Notes: generated by a model from the sequence alone, not told the origin. Shown: positions 52,819 through 61,434, counted from the first letter of the stretch. The stretch is DNA of 64,000 nt from RUG11783 sp964599695 (GCA_964599695.1 CAZRGP010000008.1:12665-76664), one strand, 5' to 3'. Program-made: numbers and translations.

Positions 52819-53740
52819 TGTATCTAAAGCTTATTTTGAACGATTTGGGAGACCGATGATCGAGGAATCGTTTCCTGAATTGATTGGTCATTACGCTGCC
52901 GGAATGGTAGGTAGGGGAAGTGAATGCTTCGGATACGATGACCGTGTATCCGTTGATCATGATGTAGAGCCGGGGTTTTGTATCTGGCTGACGGACGATG
53001 TTTTTGAGGATTGCGGTGACGTGCTAGAAGAAGCGTACGAGAGGCTTCCATCGGAGTTTATGGGAATCAGGCTATTAGATAAGAGCATGCATACCGATAG
53101 GAGAAGGGGAGTGTTTGGTATTTCGTCCTTCTACAGTGAGATCATCGGATACCCTGATGTCCCCAATGATAGTCTAATATGGTCTTCTATCCCGCAATAT
53201 GCATTGGCAGAGGCTACTAACGGATCATTGTTTATCGACACAAACGGCGAGTTTACACGTATACGGAATGGACTGCTCAACTATTATCCAGGCGATGTTG
53301 TGTATGCGAAACTCAGCAAATGCTTCATCACGATGGCTCAGTCCGGACAATATAATTTTGAACGCTGTATAAAGCATGGAGAGAATGGAGCAGCCGTTCT
53401 GGCGCTAGATACTTTTGTCCGTGAGGGTATTCGAGCTGCATTTCTTATGAACAGAAGATATTGCCCGTACTACAAATGGGCAATGCGCGGACTGTCTGAG
53501 ATTCCTGGAATGAATACCTTATATCAGGCTTTGGATTATCTTTTGACAGGATCTAATGAAGGAAGCGGATTGATTAGAAAAATCAGTGCCATTGAGAAAG
53601 TGAGTCAGATGTTTATTTCCTGGAGCCGTGAGAGAGGCTTATCTGAATCGAATTCAGATTATTTGGAACAGCATGCTTATCAGATTAAAGAGAAGATATC
53701 CGACAGGAAACTGAAATCTTTGAACATATTTGAGGCATAA
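52805..53740 (+). CDS. DUF4037 nucleotidyltransferase-fold protein
   Basis: The 311-residue protein starts at GTG 52805 (GGAG seven bases before, inside the TPR gene). Near the N-terminus it has GRGSECFGYDDRVSVDHD: a GS (38-39) followed eleven residues later by DxD (Asp51, Asp53), the signature of pol-beta-type nucleotidyltransferases. The C-terminal half is helical, as in kanamycin-nucleotidyltransferase-like proteins. DUF4037 has no established substrate. The catalytic residues are intact, so an active enzyme that adds a nucleotide to a protein, RNA or small molecule is plausible but inference. Confidence 0.72.
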   Translation: MKFLDVSKAYFERFGRPMIEESFPELIGHYAAGMVGRGSECFGYDDRVSVDHDVEPGFCIWLTDDVFEDCGDVLEEAYERLPSEFMGIRLLDKSMHTDRRRGVFGISSFYSEIIGYPDVPNDSLIWSSIPQYALAEATNGSLFIDTNGEFTRIRNGLLNYYPGDVVYAKLSKCFITMAQSGQYNFERCIKHGENGAAVLALDTFVREGIRAAFLMNRRYCPYYKWAMRGLSEIPGMNTLYQALDYLLTGSNEGSGLIRKISAIEKVSQMFISWSRERGLSESNSDYLEQHAYQIKEKISDRKLKSLNIFEA

Positions 53741-53754
53741 ATACAATACAATTC

Positions 53755-53790
53755 ATCCCCCTGTTTCCTCGTAGACGGAAAAAGGGGGAT
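53755..53790. terminator. Possible bidirectional terminator after DUF4037
   Basis: 14-bp stem with one mismatch (53755-53768 with 53777-53790); lacks a clear T run on either side, so a weak call. Confidence 0.4.
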
Positions 53791-53803
53791 TCGCTCTATA
53801 AAA

Positions 53804-54418
53804 CTATTGATAAACGCAAATGAGATACCACTGCTCTTGTTGCTGAACCAATTCATAATAATATCGATGTTCAGCATACGGACTGTCTGTTATCTGGAAT
53901 ACAATTCTTACGTCTTCTCCTGAATCCGCATGGATATCATGATCTTCAAGTTCTCCCTGATAGAATTCATTTGTCCACTCGATGGTTTTATCCACTAGAA
54001 AGAAGTCATAGGTCTCATAGATACCGTCCCTGTAAGCAGCATCAACAGCCCAAAGAACATCTTCATTATTCCTGTAGGAGCGGGAGTAATGCTTGATGAT
54101 CTCAGGGTGATAAAAGGCAAGGATATATCGGGGACTTTTTGTTTTGGCTGTCGTCAGATAATCATGGATCAGTTTTTCCGGATCATCATACTGAATGTGC
54201 GCTACAGATAGGGAAGAGTACCCACCGAGACTGAGATGGTGAAGAGCGCTGACGGCAGCGCATAACAGGAGAAGAATACAAAAAAGGATTGTTAGGAGCG
54301 GGAAAGGATAACGCTTGACTGTCATTTTCTTCTGCTGCTCATCGCTGGCGAGCGCTTGGCCGCAGTATTCACAATAATCCGTATGAGTAGGGTGGTTCCC
54401 ACAGTTTGGACATATCAT
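53804..54418 (-). CDS. Zinc-ribbon single-pass membrane protein
   Basis: 204 residues: an N-terminal zinc ribbon (MICPNCGNHP and CEYCG), a short basic stretch, one membrane helix (about 38-60, LLTILFCILLLLCAAVSAL), then an extracytoplasmic domain of about 140 residues rich in Tyr and acidic residues. The outer domain resembles NTF2-like or DUF4878-type small sensor domains only loosely. Its start is one base from the stop of the esterase gene, so the two form an operon. It differs in sequence from the other zinc-ribbon membrane protein at 4234-4788. Function unknown. Confidence 0.65.
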   Translation of the reverse strand: MICPNCGNHPTHTDYCEYCGQALASDEQQKKMTVKRYPFPLLTILFCILLLLCAAVSALHHLSLGGYSSLSVAHIQYDDPEKLIHDYLTTAKTKSPRYILAFYHPEIIKHYSRSYRNNEDVLWAVDAAYRDGIYETYDFFLVDKTIEWTNEFYQGELEDHDIHADSGEDVRIVFQITDSPYAEHRYYYELVQQQEQWYLICVYQ

Positions 54419-54419
54419 A

Positions 54420-55088
54420 TTAGTAACCCATCAGCCATTTCAAGCCACGTTCAACTTTATCCGGAATGTTTTCAAAATGATCTCCATCAGTGTATTCAAA
54501 GAATGCATCATAATCTTGATCACAAAGAAGATCTGTAGCTTTTTTCATCACTTGGCCTGTAATTTTCATTCTTTCATATTCTGTGAACTGTTCCTGTTTT
54601 CCGACAGAAAAATAAACGCTTCCGGTCGTAGCCTTGGGTTTTCTCTCAGACATCCAGTTATAAAAGTTGTCATACCACATGCTTCCCGAGAGACAGCCAC
54701 ATAAAACGAAGAGGTCAGTCGTATAAAAAGAGTATACGGAAAAGAGTCCGCCCAGGCTGTATCCCATGATTCCGCGGTATTGAGGAACGCCGATCTCTTT
54801 TTCAACGAGGGGGATGATCTCGTTACAGATCCTGTGAAGATGAGCATCAGCATGGCCACCGAAATCAGGTCCAGTTTCATATACAGTTTCTGCAGGCCAC
54901 GGAGTGAGTTCGTCGAACCAATTGATTTCCTGTATCAAAACCATTCCGAAACTGGGAGAGGAAAATCGCTCATAGGCTTCAACATACCTGGAGATATCAT
55001 TTTCATTAATATAAAACAAAGTGTCATATGACCCTTCAGGTAATAAGATCGTGACGGGATGCCCACCGAAATGACGTTGCAGTATCAT
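54420..55088 (-). CDS. Alpha/beta-hydrolase esterase (esterase D / Fes-like family)
   Basis: The 222-residue protein has a GYSLGG nucleophile elbow (serine in GIMGYSLGG), LCGCLSGSMWYDNF and a C-terminal DGDHFEN histidine, giving a complete triad set. The arrangement FYTTDLFVLCGCLSGSMWY resembles putative esterases of COG2819 / enterochelin-esterase-like type. There is no signal peptide. AAGGAG precedes ATG 55088. Substrate unknown; co-encoded with a membrane zinc-ribbon protein. Confidence 0.78.
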   Translation of the reverse strand: MILQRHFGGHPVTILLPEGSYDTLFYINENDISRYVEAYERFSSPSFGMVLIQEINWFDELTPWPAETVYETGPDFGGHADAHLHRICNEIIPLVEKEIGVPQYRGIMGYSLGGLFSVYSFYTTDLFVLCGCLSGSMWYDNFYNWMSERKPKATTGSVYFSVGKQEQFTEYERMKITGQVMKKATDLLCDQDYDAFFEYTDGDHFENIPDKVERGLKWLMGY

Positions 55089-55152
55089 TGAAATCTAGCT
55101 CCTTTTCTTTCTTTTCCACATTATACCATGATATCAACGAAGCAAATATTTC

Positions 55153-55181
55153 TTGCATAAATGGATGAAATCTAGTAATAT
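55153..55181 (+). promoter_or_regulatory. Promoter of tRNA-Leu(CAA)
   Basis: -35 TTGCAT (55153-55158), 17-base spacer, -10 TAATAT (55176-55181). Confidence 0.6.
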
Positions 55182-55192
55182 ATTTCACGCGA

Positions 55193-55279
55193 GCCGGTGT
55201 GATGGAATTGGCAGACGTGCAGGACTCAAAATCCTGTGGTAGCGATACCGTGTGGGTTCGACCCCCACCACCGGCACCA
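55193..55279 (+). tRNA. tRNA-Leu (anticodon CAA)
   Basis: 87 bases with encoded CCA. Acceptor GCCGGTG pairs with CACCGGC; anticodon loop CTCAAAA gives CAA (reads UUG); a long variable arm identifies class II. Together with the UAA isoacceptor at 42219 both UUR-reading Leu tRNAs lie in this window as single genes. Confidence 0.97.
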
Positions 55280-55284
55280 TAATG

Positions 55285-55307
55285 CCCCGAGTGATCGGGG
55301 ATTTTTT
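55285..55307 (+). terminator. Terminator of tRNA-Leu(CAA)
   Basis: 6-bp GC-rich stem (55285-55290 with 55295-55300) with GTGA loop, followed by ATTTTTT. Lies between the tRNA and the radical SAM gene. Confidence 0.8.
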
Positions 55308-55332
55308 ATTTTCAACAGAGAGGTGTGAGGCG

Positions 55333-56232
55333 ATGTTATGCGATCTTTGCCCGCGTGGCTGTAAAGTGGATCGAGAAATAGTCTCAGGGTTTTGTAATTC
55401 GCCTGAACATGTTCGCGTCGCAAGGGCGGCACTTCATTTTTGGGAAGAGCCTTGCATTTCCGGAGAAAGCGGGTCTGGAACCATATTTTTCTCCGGATGC
55501 ACGATGCGCTGTGTGTTCTGCCAGAATAAGGAGATATCCACTGGGGAGGCAGGATTAGTTGTATCTGATGAGCGCTTAGTGGAAATCATGTTTGAATTGG
55601 CGGAAAGTGGCGCTAACAATATTAATATGGTGACCCCGGATCATTATGCATATAAGATCAACCGCGTGGTAAAAAAAGCGAAGGAAAAAGGATTAGCGAT
55701 TCCAATTGTTATGAATACAGGTGGATATCTTGGGGAGAAGAGCTATGCTTTATTGAGTGAGGTGGCTGATATATGGCTGACAGATTATAAGTATTTTTCG
55801 CCCTTACTGGCTCTTTCTTATTCTTCAGCTCCTAAATACCCTGACATAGCTGCAAAGATGCTTCATAAGATGGTTGAGGATACAGGAGAGCCGAAATATG
55901 ACGGTGATCTTTTAAAAAAGGGAGTGATCGTCAGGATTCTTCTCTTACCTGGTTGTGTTAGTGACGCTCAAAAGATCGTTGAGTATGTTTACAAAACATA
56001 TGGGGAAAAGGTGATATTGTCTCTTATGAATCAATATACTCCACCGAGTGAACCAATCGAACGATTCCCCGAGTTGAACAGGAAAGTTACGAAAGAAGAG
56101 TATGATAAACTGGTTGATTATGCAATCTCATTAGGGGTCGAGGAGGCATATATCCAGGAAGATGGGACAGCTGAAGAGAGTTTTATACCAGCTTTTGATT
56201 ACACTGGTGTGTTATCGAAAAGGGAGAGATAG
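55333..56232 (+). CDS. Radical SAM protein, PflX-like (pyruvate formate-lyase activating enzyme homologue)
   Basis: The 299-residue protein begins MLCDLCPRGCKVDRE with a cysteine cluster typical of COG1313/PflX, then the SAM cluster CTMRCVFCQN (CxxxCxxC). The frame is open upstream into the tRNA gene, but ATG 55333 gives the normal N-terminus. Glycyl-radical activating enzymes insert a radical into partners; no glycyl-radical enzyme is in the window, and PflX proteins have no established substrate. The C-terminus is the standard half-barrel (MNQYTPPSEPIERFPELNRK). Confidence 0.88.
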   Translation: MLCDLCPRGCKVDREIVSGFCNSPEHVRVARAALHFWEEPCISGESGSGTIFFSGCTMRCVFCQNKEISTGEAGLVVSDERLVEIMFELAESGANNINMVTPDHYAYKINRVVKKAKEKGLAIPIVMNTGGYLGEKSYALLSEVADIWLTDYKYFSPLLALSYSSAPKYPDIAAKMLHKMVEDTGEPKYDGDLLKKGVIVRILLLPGCVSDAQKIVEYVYKTYGEKVILSLMNQYTPPSEPIERFPELNRKVTKEEYDKLVDYAISLGVEEAYIQEDGTAEESFIPAFDYTGVLSKRER

Positions 56233-56280
56233 TGCACAGCGCTTTCTCCCCCTTTGTTTTTATTGCGAACAAATATACAT

Positions 56281-58035
56281 TTAATTGGATAAAGGTTCTT
56301 GAGCCAAAGTGTACTGACTTTGGTAAAGGTCGTAGTAAAAACCCTTTTTTTCGATTAACGATTTGTGGTTGCCTTTCTCGATGATTCTCCCCGCCTTCAT
56401 TACCAAGATAACGTCGGCAGATTCAATCGTAGAAAGACGATGAGCAACGATGAAACTAGTCCTTCCTTTCAACAGACGTTCCAGCGAATCAAAGATGTCG
56501 CGTTCTGTTTTCGTATCGACAGATGAAGTAGCTTCATCGAGAATAATAATAGGCGGCATTGTCAGGAAGAGACGTGTAATACATAGAAGCTGCCTTTGAC
56601 CGTCAGAAAGTGCGGTGCCTTCTTCTCCGATCACAGTTCCATAGCCCTGGGGAAGACGTCGAATGAACTCGTCCGCTTTGGTGATTTTGGAGATGGCTAT
56701 AATGTCTTCCAGGGAAGCATCAGGATTCGCAAAAGAGAGGTTTTCTTTTACGGTAGCAGTTTTTATCCAGGTATCCTGGAGAACCATTCCGAAATTGCTC
56801 CGTAGATCACCTCTGCGTAAAGATTTAGAGTTGACACCGTCTATCTTGATTGTTCCTTTATAAGAATCGTAAAAACGCATTAGCAAGTTGATTAGTGTCG
56901 TTTTGCCACAACCTGTTGGACCTACGATCGCAACGTGCTGTCCTTTTTGTACTTCCAAATTGAAATCCTGTATCAGTTTAGTATCTGGAGAATAAGAAAA
57001 GTACAGATCGGATATTTCAACATTCCCCTCAGCATTCAAAGGGGGCTGTATTGAATCTGCAGTTTCTGCTTCTTCCTCCTCATCAAGGAAAGTGTAAATG
57101 TTGTTAAGGCTGCTGAAAGTGTTTTGAAGTTCTGTTATGACGCTGCTGACATCATTGAATGGTTTACCGAACTGGTTTGCAAATGTCAAAAGAGCAGAAA
57201 ACTGACCAATTGTGAATACTTCACCGCTCTTCATACAGATCAATGCACCCAAAAACGCGATCAGTGAATAGATGATATTATTTAACAATCTTGTTGAAGG
57301 ATTGGTAAGCGAAGAGAAAAATGTGGCATTTTCGCTGGAAGCCCTATAGGTGTCATCCAGTTCGTTGAAACGGGTGATTGAATTCTTTTCTTGCTGAAAA
57401 CCCTTGACGATTTTCTCTATAGAAAGGATTTCTTCCACATAAGAGGATTCTGCTCTTCTTGCTTCTGATTGTTTCACGAAAAATTTGTGAGTGCTTTTTG
57501 AAAGGAAACGGGTGAGAAGCAGGGAGAACGGGGTTAACAGGAGAATGACGATCGTTGCTGTTGGATTCAGCATAAGAATGCTGATTGAGGATCCAATTAT
57601 AGTTGCAATACCGATGACCAACTGTGATACTGTCATTTGCATGCCTGTCGAAACGATTTCAATATCTGCAGTTATCGTATCCAATGTCTTTCCAACAGGG
57701 TGAACGTCCAGATAGGACAGAGGCAAATGCTGTAAATGCCGAAAAGACATTTGACGTAGGTCTTTCGAAATACCAATAGAGAATCTCCCTGATAATACGG
57801 AAGATAAAAAATGAAAAATACCTGAGAGTACAGAGAGAAGTCCCGCTTTTATCAAGATACCGCTGAAGCGGTCATAATCCTCGGAAACCAGAAGGTCAAT
57901 GGCATTTCCGAAAAGAACCGGGATGCGAAGCAAAGTATAAACATAAAAGAAAGAAACAACAGCAGCCCAAAGGAAAATACGGATCAAGGAACGGTGATCA
58001 CGTATCAATCTTTTTATCAATGCACTGACGTTCAT
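56281..58035 (-). CDS. ABC exporter subunit, catalytic NBD with degenerate signature
   Basis: The 584-residue half-transporter has six membrane helices (about 1-315) and an NBD with Walker A GPTGCGKTT, Walker B IIILDEATSSVD (catalytic Glu present), H-loop IVAHRLSTI, but a signature of LSDGQ instead of LSGGQ. Its partner, overlapping by 4 bases, has the opposite asymmetry, so the pair forms a heterodimer with one consensus and one degenerate ATP site, as in TM287/288 and BmrCD. Typical substrates are drugs or lipids; not decidable here. Confidence 0.92.
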   Translation of the reverse strand: MNVSALIKRLIRDHRSLIRIFLWAAVVSFFYVYTLLRIPVLFGNAIDLLVSEDYDRFSGILIKAGLLSVLSGIFHFLSSVLSGRFSIGISKDLRQMSFRHLQHLPLSYLDVHPVGKTLDTITADIEIVSTGMQMTVSQLVIGIATIIGSSISILMLNPTATIVILLLTPFSLLLTRFLSKSTHKFFVKQSEARRAESSYVEEILSIEKIVKGFQQEKNSITRFNELDDTYRASSENATFFSSLTNPSTRLLNNIIYSLIAFLGALICMKSGEVFTIGQFSALLTFANQFGKPFNDVSSVITELQNTFSSLNNIYTFLDEEEEAETADSIQPPLNAEGNVEISDLYFSYSPDTKLIQDFNLEVQKGQHVAIVGPTGCGKTTLINLLMRFYDSYKGTIKIDGVNSKSLRRGDLRSNFGMVLQDTWIKTATVKENLSFANPDASLEDIIAISKITKADEFIRRLPQGYGTVIGEEGTALSDGQRQLLCITRLFLTMPPIIILDEATSSVDTKTERDIFDSLERLLKGRTSFIVAHRLSTIESADVILVMKAGRIIEKGNHKSLIEKKGFYYDLYQSQYTLAQEPLSN

Positions 58036-59759
58036 TGCTTTGTCACCTCGATTCCCTGCGATAGCGCGATTTCTCGATATTCATCGCAGTTGCTCAATAG
58101 TTCTTGATGAGAGCCATAACCAACCTGGGCACCGTTTTTTAAGACGAGAATATGATCAGCATGTTGAATCGAACTGATTCTTTGAGATATGGTAATGGTC
58201 GTAGGATGCCATTCAAGATGTGCGATAGCGTTCCTCATTTTTGACTCGGTAATATAGTCAAGTGCGGAATAACTGTCATCCAATATCAGAACCGGAGATT
58301 GTTTTACTAGCGCTCGAGCAATACACAAGCGTTGGCGCTGTCCTCCTGAAAAGTTTTTACCCTCGCGTTCTACCACTGTATCAAGACCGTTTTTCTCGGA
58401 AAGAAAATCCCAGGCCTGTGCGGCTTCCAAAGCGTGGATCATATCGGAATCTGTAGCTTGAGACGATCCCCAAGAAAGATTGCTCCGGATGGTTCCGCTA
58501 AAAAGTGAGGCTTTCTGAAAAACAAATCCGATTTTGTCTCGGATAGTTTGTGATGAGACTTTACTGGTCTCTAAGCCTTCTATCCAAACATGACCGTGGG
58601 TGGGGCGATAATAGCCTGCTATGATATTGGCCAGAGTCGATTTTCCGGATCCGATTCCGCCAATAATTCCCAGAGTTTCACCTTTATCCAAGGCAAGAGA
58701 AATGTCTGAGATCGCCTCTGCCGGAGAATCAGGATAACAATAACTGACATCCCGAAGCAGTACCTCATTCGACGGGAGAGCATCTGATGCTGGTTTCTCA
58801 TTAATGGAGAAATCTTCTGAAGAGAGGTTGATAATCTCTTCAACGCGGTTAGAGGAGGTGATCGCTCTTGATATAGTGATTACCAAGTTAGAAAGCTTTA
58901 TTAATTCTACAAGGATCATCGACATGTAATTATATAATGCAAGGACTTCTCCTTGAGATATGGCTCCGTTATAAAACTGCACCCGTCCGTCCTTGATCAA
59001 GAGCAGTATAAATAAGTTTACTACGACGGTAGTTACTGGATTAAGGAAAGAGGTGGCCTTGGAGAGAACATTTTGTATTTGGGTTAATTGTTCTGTCAAT
59101 GCTGTGAATTCTATGATTTCTGTTTCCTCGTGTCTAAAGGCTCGGATCACTCTTGTGCCAGTGAGGTTTTCGCGTGTTGAATTCACAACACGATCGATTG
59201 TTTTTTGTTCTTTTTTTAAGAGGGGAATCGTATAAATAAGAATCGCGAAGGTGAGAAGAAATAATAGCGGGATAACGACGACGAAATATAAGGCACTTTT
59301 TGTGTTTACCTGAAATGCCATTACCATAGCACCAAATACAACAAATGGAGAGCGAAGCAGTAGCCGGAGCGCCAGGTTTACACCGGACTGGATCTGATTC
59401 ATGTCATTGGTCATACGACTGTATAAAGTGCTAGCCCCTAACGATTCCAATTGAGAAAAAGATAATGATTGAATATTCTCAAACAGTTCTTTCTTCATAT
59501 CGCTTGATGCTCTTGCAGAGGCCTTGGCGGCAAAAAGCTGAGCAGAAAGGGCAGACAGAAAACCAAAGATTCCCAACAAAAGGATCTTCAAAAAACTGAT
59601 GAGGACATATTTGTCGTCACCCATTTTGATCCCTATTTCAATCAAATCTTTCAAAACAAGGGGAACATATAATTCAAAAACCACTTCCAATAATTTGAAG
59701 AGTGGCCCTAAGACACAGTATAATGAGTAAGACTTAAGATGCTTCAATAGCGTTTTCAT
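58032..59759 (-). CDS. ABC exporter subunit, non-catalytic NBD
   Basis: The 575-residue half-transporter has six membrane helices and an NBD with Walker A GGIGSGKST, a normal signature FSGGQRQRLCIARAL, but Walker B VLILDDSYSALD (Asp in place of the catalytic Glu) and H-loop ITISQRISSI (Gln in place of the switch His). These are the residues altered in the non-hydrolysing subunit of heterodimeric exporters. It is first in the operon. A short ORF is divergently placed 27 bases upstream. Confidence 0.92.
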   Translation of the reverse strand: MKTLLKHLKSYSLYCVLGPLFKLLEVVFELYVPLVLKDLIEIGIKMGDDKYVLISFLKILLLGIFGFLSALSAQLFAAKASARASSDMKKELFENIQSLSFSQLESLGASTLYSRMTNDMNQIQSGVNLALRLLLRSPFVVFGAMVMAFQVNTKSALYFVVVIPLLFLLTFAILIYTIPLLKKEQKTIDRVVNSTRENLTGTRVIRAFRHEETEIIEFTALTEQLTQIQNVLSKATSFLNPVTTVVVNLFILLLIKDGRVQFYNGAISQGEVLALYNYMSMILVELIKLSNLVITISRAITSSNRVEEIINLSSEDFSINEKPASDALPSNEVLLRDVSYCYPDSPAEAISDISLALDKGETLGIIGGIGSGKSTLANIIAGYYRPTHGHVWIEGLETSKVSSQTIRDKIGFVFQKASLFSGTIRSNLSWGSSQATDSDMIHALEAAQAWDFLSEKNGLDTVVEREGKNFSGGQRQRLCIARALVKQSPVLILDDSYSALDYITESKMRNAIAHLEWHPTTITISQRISSIQHADHILVLKNGAQVGYGSHQELLSNCDEYREIALSQGIEVTKQ

Positions 59760-59786
59760 ATTAATTTATTATCCTGGTATTGTATT

Positions 59787-59954
59787 ATGATGACTATCTA
59801 CAGTTGGCTTTCAGTCGTTGTTTATTTTATCATCTTTTTCACCGTAATCATATTGAGTGTAAAGGTAATCAAGTATTACAGGAATAATCCGTTGTCAACA
59901 GATATTCCTCAGATCCCCAAACGATCAGGCGTCAAAAGAAGAAGAAAAAGATAA
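59787..59954 (+). CDS. Candidate small membrane protein (55 codons)
   Basis: An ATG at 59787 (with a second ATG at 59790) opens 55 codons ending at TAA 59952-59954. The product has one strong hydrophobic helix (about residues 5-25: SWLSVVVYFIIFFTVIIL) and a basic C-terminal tail (KRSGVKRRRKR), a single-pass small-protein pattern with the positive tail inside. It starts 27 bases from the divergent ABC exporter. The ribosome site is weak, and the hairpin for tRNA-Ala begins right at its stop. I do not recognise a family; coding status is plausible, not proved. Confidence 0.45.
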   Translation: MMTIYSWLSVVVYFIIFFTVIILSVKVIKYYRNNPLSTDIPQIPKRSGVKRRRKR

Positions 59955-59986
59955 GAGGCTTAAACGTAAGCTACGTTTAAGCCTCT
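59954..59986 (-). terminator. Terminator of tRNA-Ala
   Basis: 15-bp perfect stem (59954-59968 with 59972-59986) just past the tRNA 3' end on the minus strand, followed by TATCTTTTTC. Confidence 0.82.
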
Positions 59987-59987
59987 C

Positions 59988-60063
<76 letters not shown>

Positions 60064-60075
60064 ACAGCGAAGTCT

Positions 60076-60104
60076 ATTATAATTACAAAAAACTATGTTG
60101 TCAA
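60076..60104 (-). promoter_or_regulatory. Perfect-consensus promoter of tRNA-Ala
   Basis: Minus strand -35 TTGACA (60099-60104) and -10 TATAAT (60076-60081) with exactly 17 bases between: a full consensus match. Confidence 0.9.
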
Positions 60105-60198
60105 GTTAGAGCGATGGGCGATCTCTCATAATCCTATCTGGCTGTTTTTCCCTTGTGAGGTATACCATTGTTCTATATTTAATATAAGGAGTCGTTTT

Positions 60199-61080
60199 AT
60201 GTTGAAGATGAAGCTCTTATTTGATGACGCGAAAGAACTGATTATGCTGCTAGCCGGATCATTGGTTTATGCAGTAGGAGTCAGTATGTTCTTGGATCCT
60301 AACAGGATCTCTCCTGGTGGAGTGACAGGTATAGCTTTTGTGTTATCTCATTTTCTTCCATTTGAAACAGGAATGATCAATTTTGTTATCAACCTTCCGC
60401 TTTTTATCGCAGGGTGGATCCGATTTCATGATAAGTTTATCGCCCGCACGGTGCTTTCACTGGTTGTATCTTCTTTGGCCATGGACACGCTTCCAAATCT
60501 TCTTCCCGATTACATCCCTGTAACAAATGACCTTGTAATAGCTGCTTTGTCAGGCGGTGCTCTCATGTCGGTCGGTTTGGCACTGGTATACCTCGGAGGA
60601 GGCAGCACCGGCGGAACAGATATTATCATCAAATTCATAAGACAGAAATATATTCATTTGAAAACAGGTCTTTTGTCATTTTTGCTGGACTGTTTTATCG
60701 GAAGCGTTTCGGTACTCGTGTTTAGGGAAATAGATCTCGGTTTGTATGCTGTTTTGACACTAGTAGTACAAGGGTATGTTCTGGATCGTTTGCTTTATGG
60801 AGGAGATGAAGCAAAATTAGTCTATATAATCAGTAAAAAGCATTCTGAGATCAGCGCGAGACTGATGCATGAGCTTGAGGTTGGTGTGACTTTTCTTAAT
60901 GGTTCCGGGGCGTATACAGGTGAAGAAAAGAATCTTGTAATGTGCGTCTTTCGTAAGCCTTTGTATCAGAAGGTGAGGCATATCGTTAAAGAGGTGGATC
61001 CTGCCGCCTTTATGATTGTTTCAAACGCCACCGAAATATTTGGCGAAGGCTTTAAAGACCATTTTGCGGATGAAGTATAA
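60199..61080 (+). CDS. YitT-family membrane protein (DUF161 + DUF2179)
   Basis: The 293-residue protein has about five membrane helices (LIMLLAGSLVYAVGVSMF; MINFVINLPLFIAGW; VIAALSGGALMSVGLALVYL; LSFLLDCFIGSVSVLV; LGLYAVLTLVVQGYV), the NRISPGGVTGIAFV and GGGSTGGTDII motifs, and a C-terminal DUF2179 domain (FLNGSGAYTGEEKNLVMCV). This is the YitT/YvjA architecture; function is unestablished, possibly transport. AAGGAG at 60186 supports ATG 60199. The frame is open upstream across the tRNA-Ala region, which I do not include. Confidence 0.9.
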   Translation: MLKMKLLFDDAKELIMLLAGSLVYAVGVSMFLDPNRISPGGVTGIAFVLSHFLPFETGMINFVINLPLFIAGWIRFHDKFIARTVLSLVVSSLAMDTLPNLLPDYIPVTNDLVIAALSGGALMSVGLALVYLGGGSTGGTDIIIKFIRQKYIHLKTGLLSFLLDCFIGSVSVLVFREIDLGLYAVLTLVVQGYVLDRLLYGGDEAKLVYIISKKHSEISARLMHELEVGVTFLNGSGAYTGEEKNLVMCVFRKPLYQKVRHIVKEVDPAAFMIVSNATEIFGEGFKDHFADEV

Positions 61081-61095
61081 ATCATCTTAAGGAAT

Positions 61096-61140
61096 AAAAA
61101 GAACTCACAATCTTGCTTAAAAGACTGAGAGTTCTTTTTT
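61096..61140 (+). terminator. Terminator of the YitT gene
   Basis: Imperfect hairpin with an outer 11-bp AAAAAGAACTC / GAGTTCTTTTT arm pair, then T residues. The following 170 bases up to the tRNA-Pro terminator contain several AGGTGTG words (61188, 61208, 61220) but no gene I recognise. Confidence 0.72.
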
Positions 61141-61311
61141 ACACAAAATAATTCTATTTGTAACGGCTTCAAAAGGACTTATATCACAGGTGTTTTTTGA
61201 TGTGCTTAGGTGTGCGAATAGGTGTGTGAAAGTGTGCCCAAAAAGGTAGTTATTACCTGAATATTATTCTGAATAAACTGAACTTAAAAGTGACACAAAC
61301 ACCTATAAAAT

Positions 61312-61344
61312 AGGGAAAAGTGCCTATCTTAAGCACTTTTCCCT
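61312..61344 (-). terminator. Terminator of tRNA-Pro
   Basis: 12-bp stem (61312-61323 with 61333-61344) just past the tRNA 3' end, followed on the minus strand by ATTTTATAGG. Confidence 0.75.
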
Positions 61345-61345
61345 C

Positions 61346-61422
61346 TGGTCGGAGTGGCGAGGTTCGAACTCGCGGCCTCTTGAACCCCATTCAAGCACGC
61401 TACCAAGCTGCGCCACACCCCG
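61346..61422 (-). tRNA. tRNA-Pro (anticodon GGG)
   Basis: 77 bases with encoded CCA on the minus strand. Acceptor CGGGGTG pairs with CACTCCG; anticodon loop ATGGGGT gives GGG; D-arm GGCGCAGCTTGGTAGC is typical. Confidence 0.96.
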
Positions 61423-61434
61423 ACAACATTGTGT

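Noticed and set aside
53804..54418. The zinc-ribbon membrane protein as a paralogue of the one at 4234
   Set aside because: Only the generic CxxC knuckles are shared; membrane topology and the rest differ.
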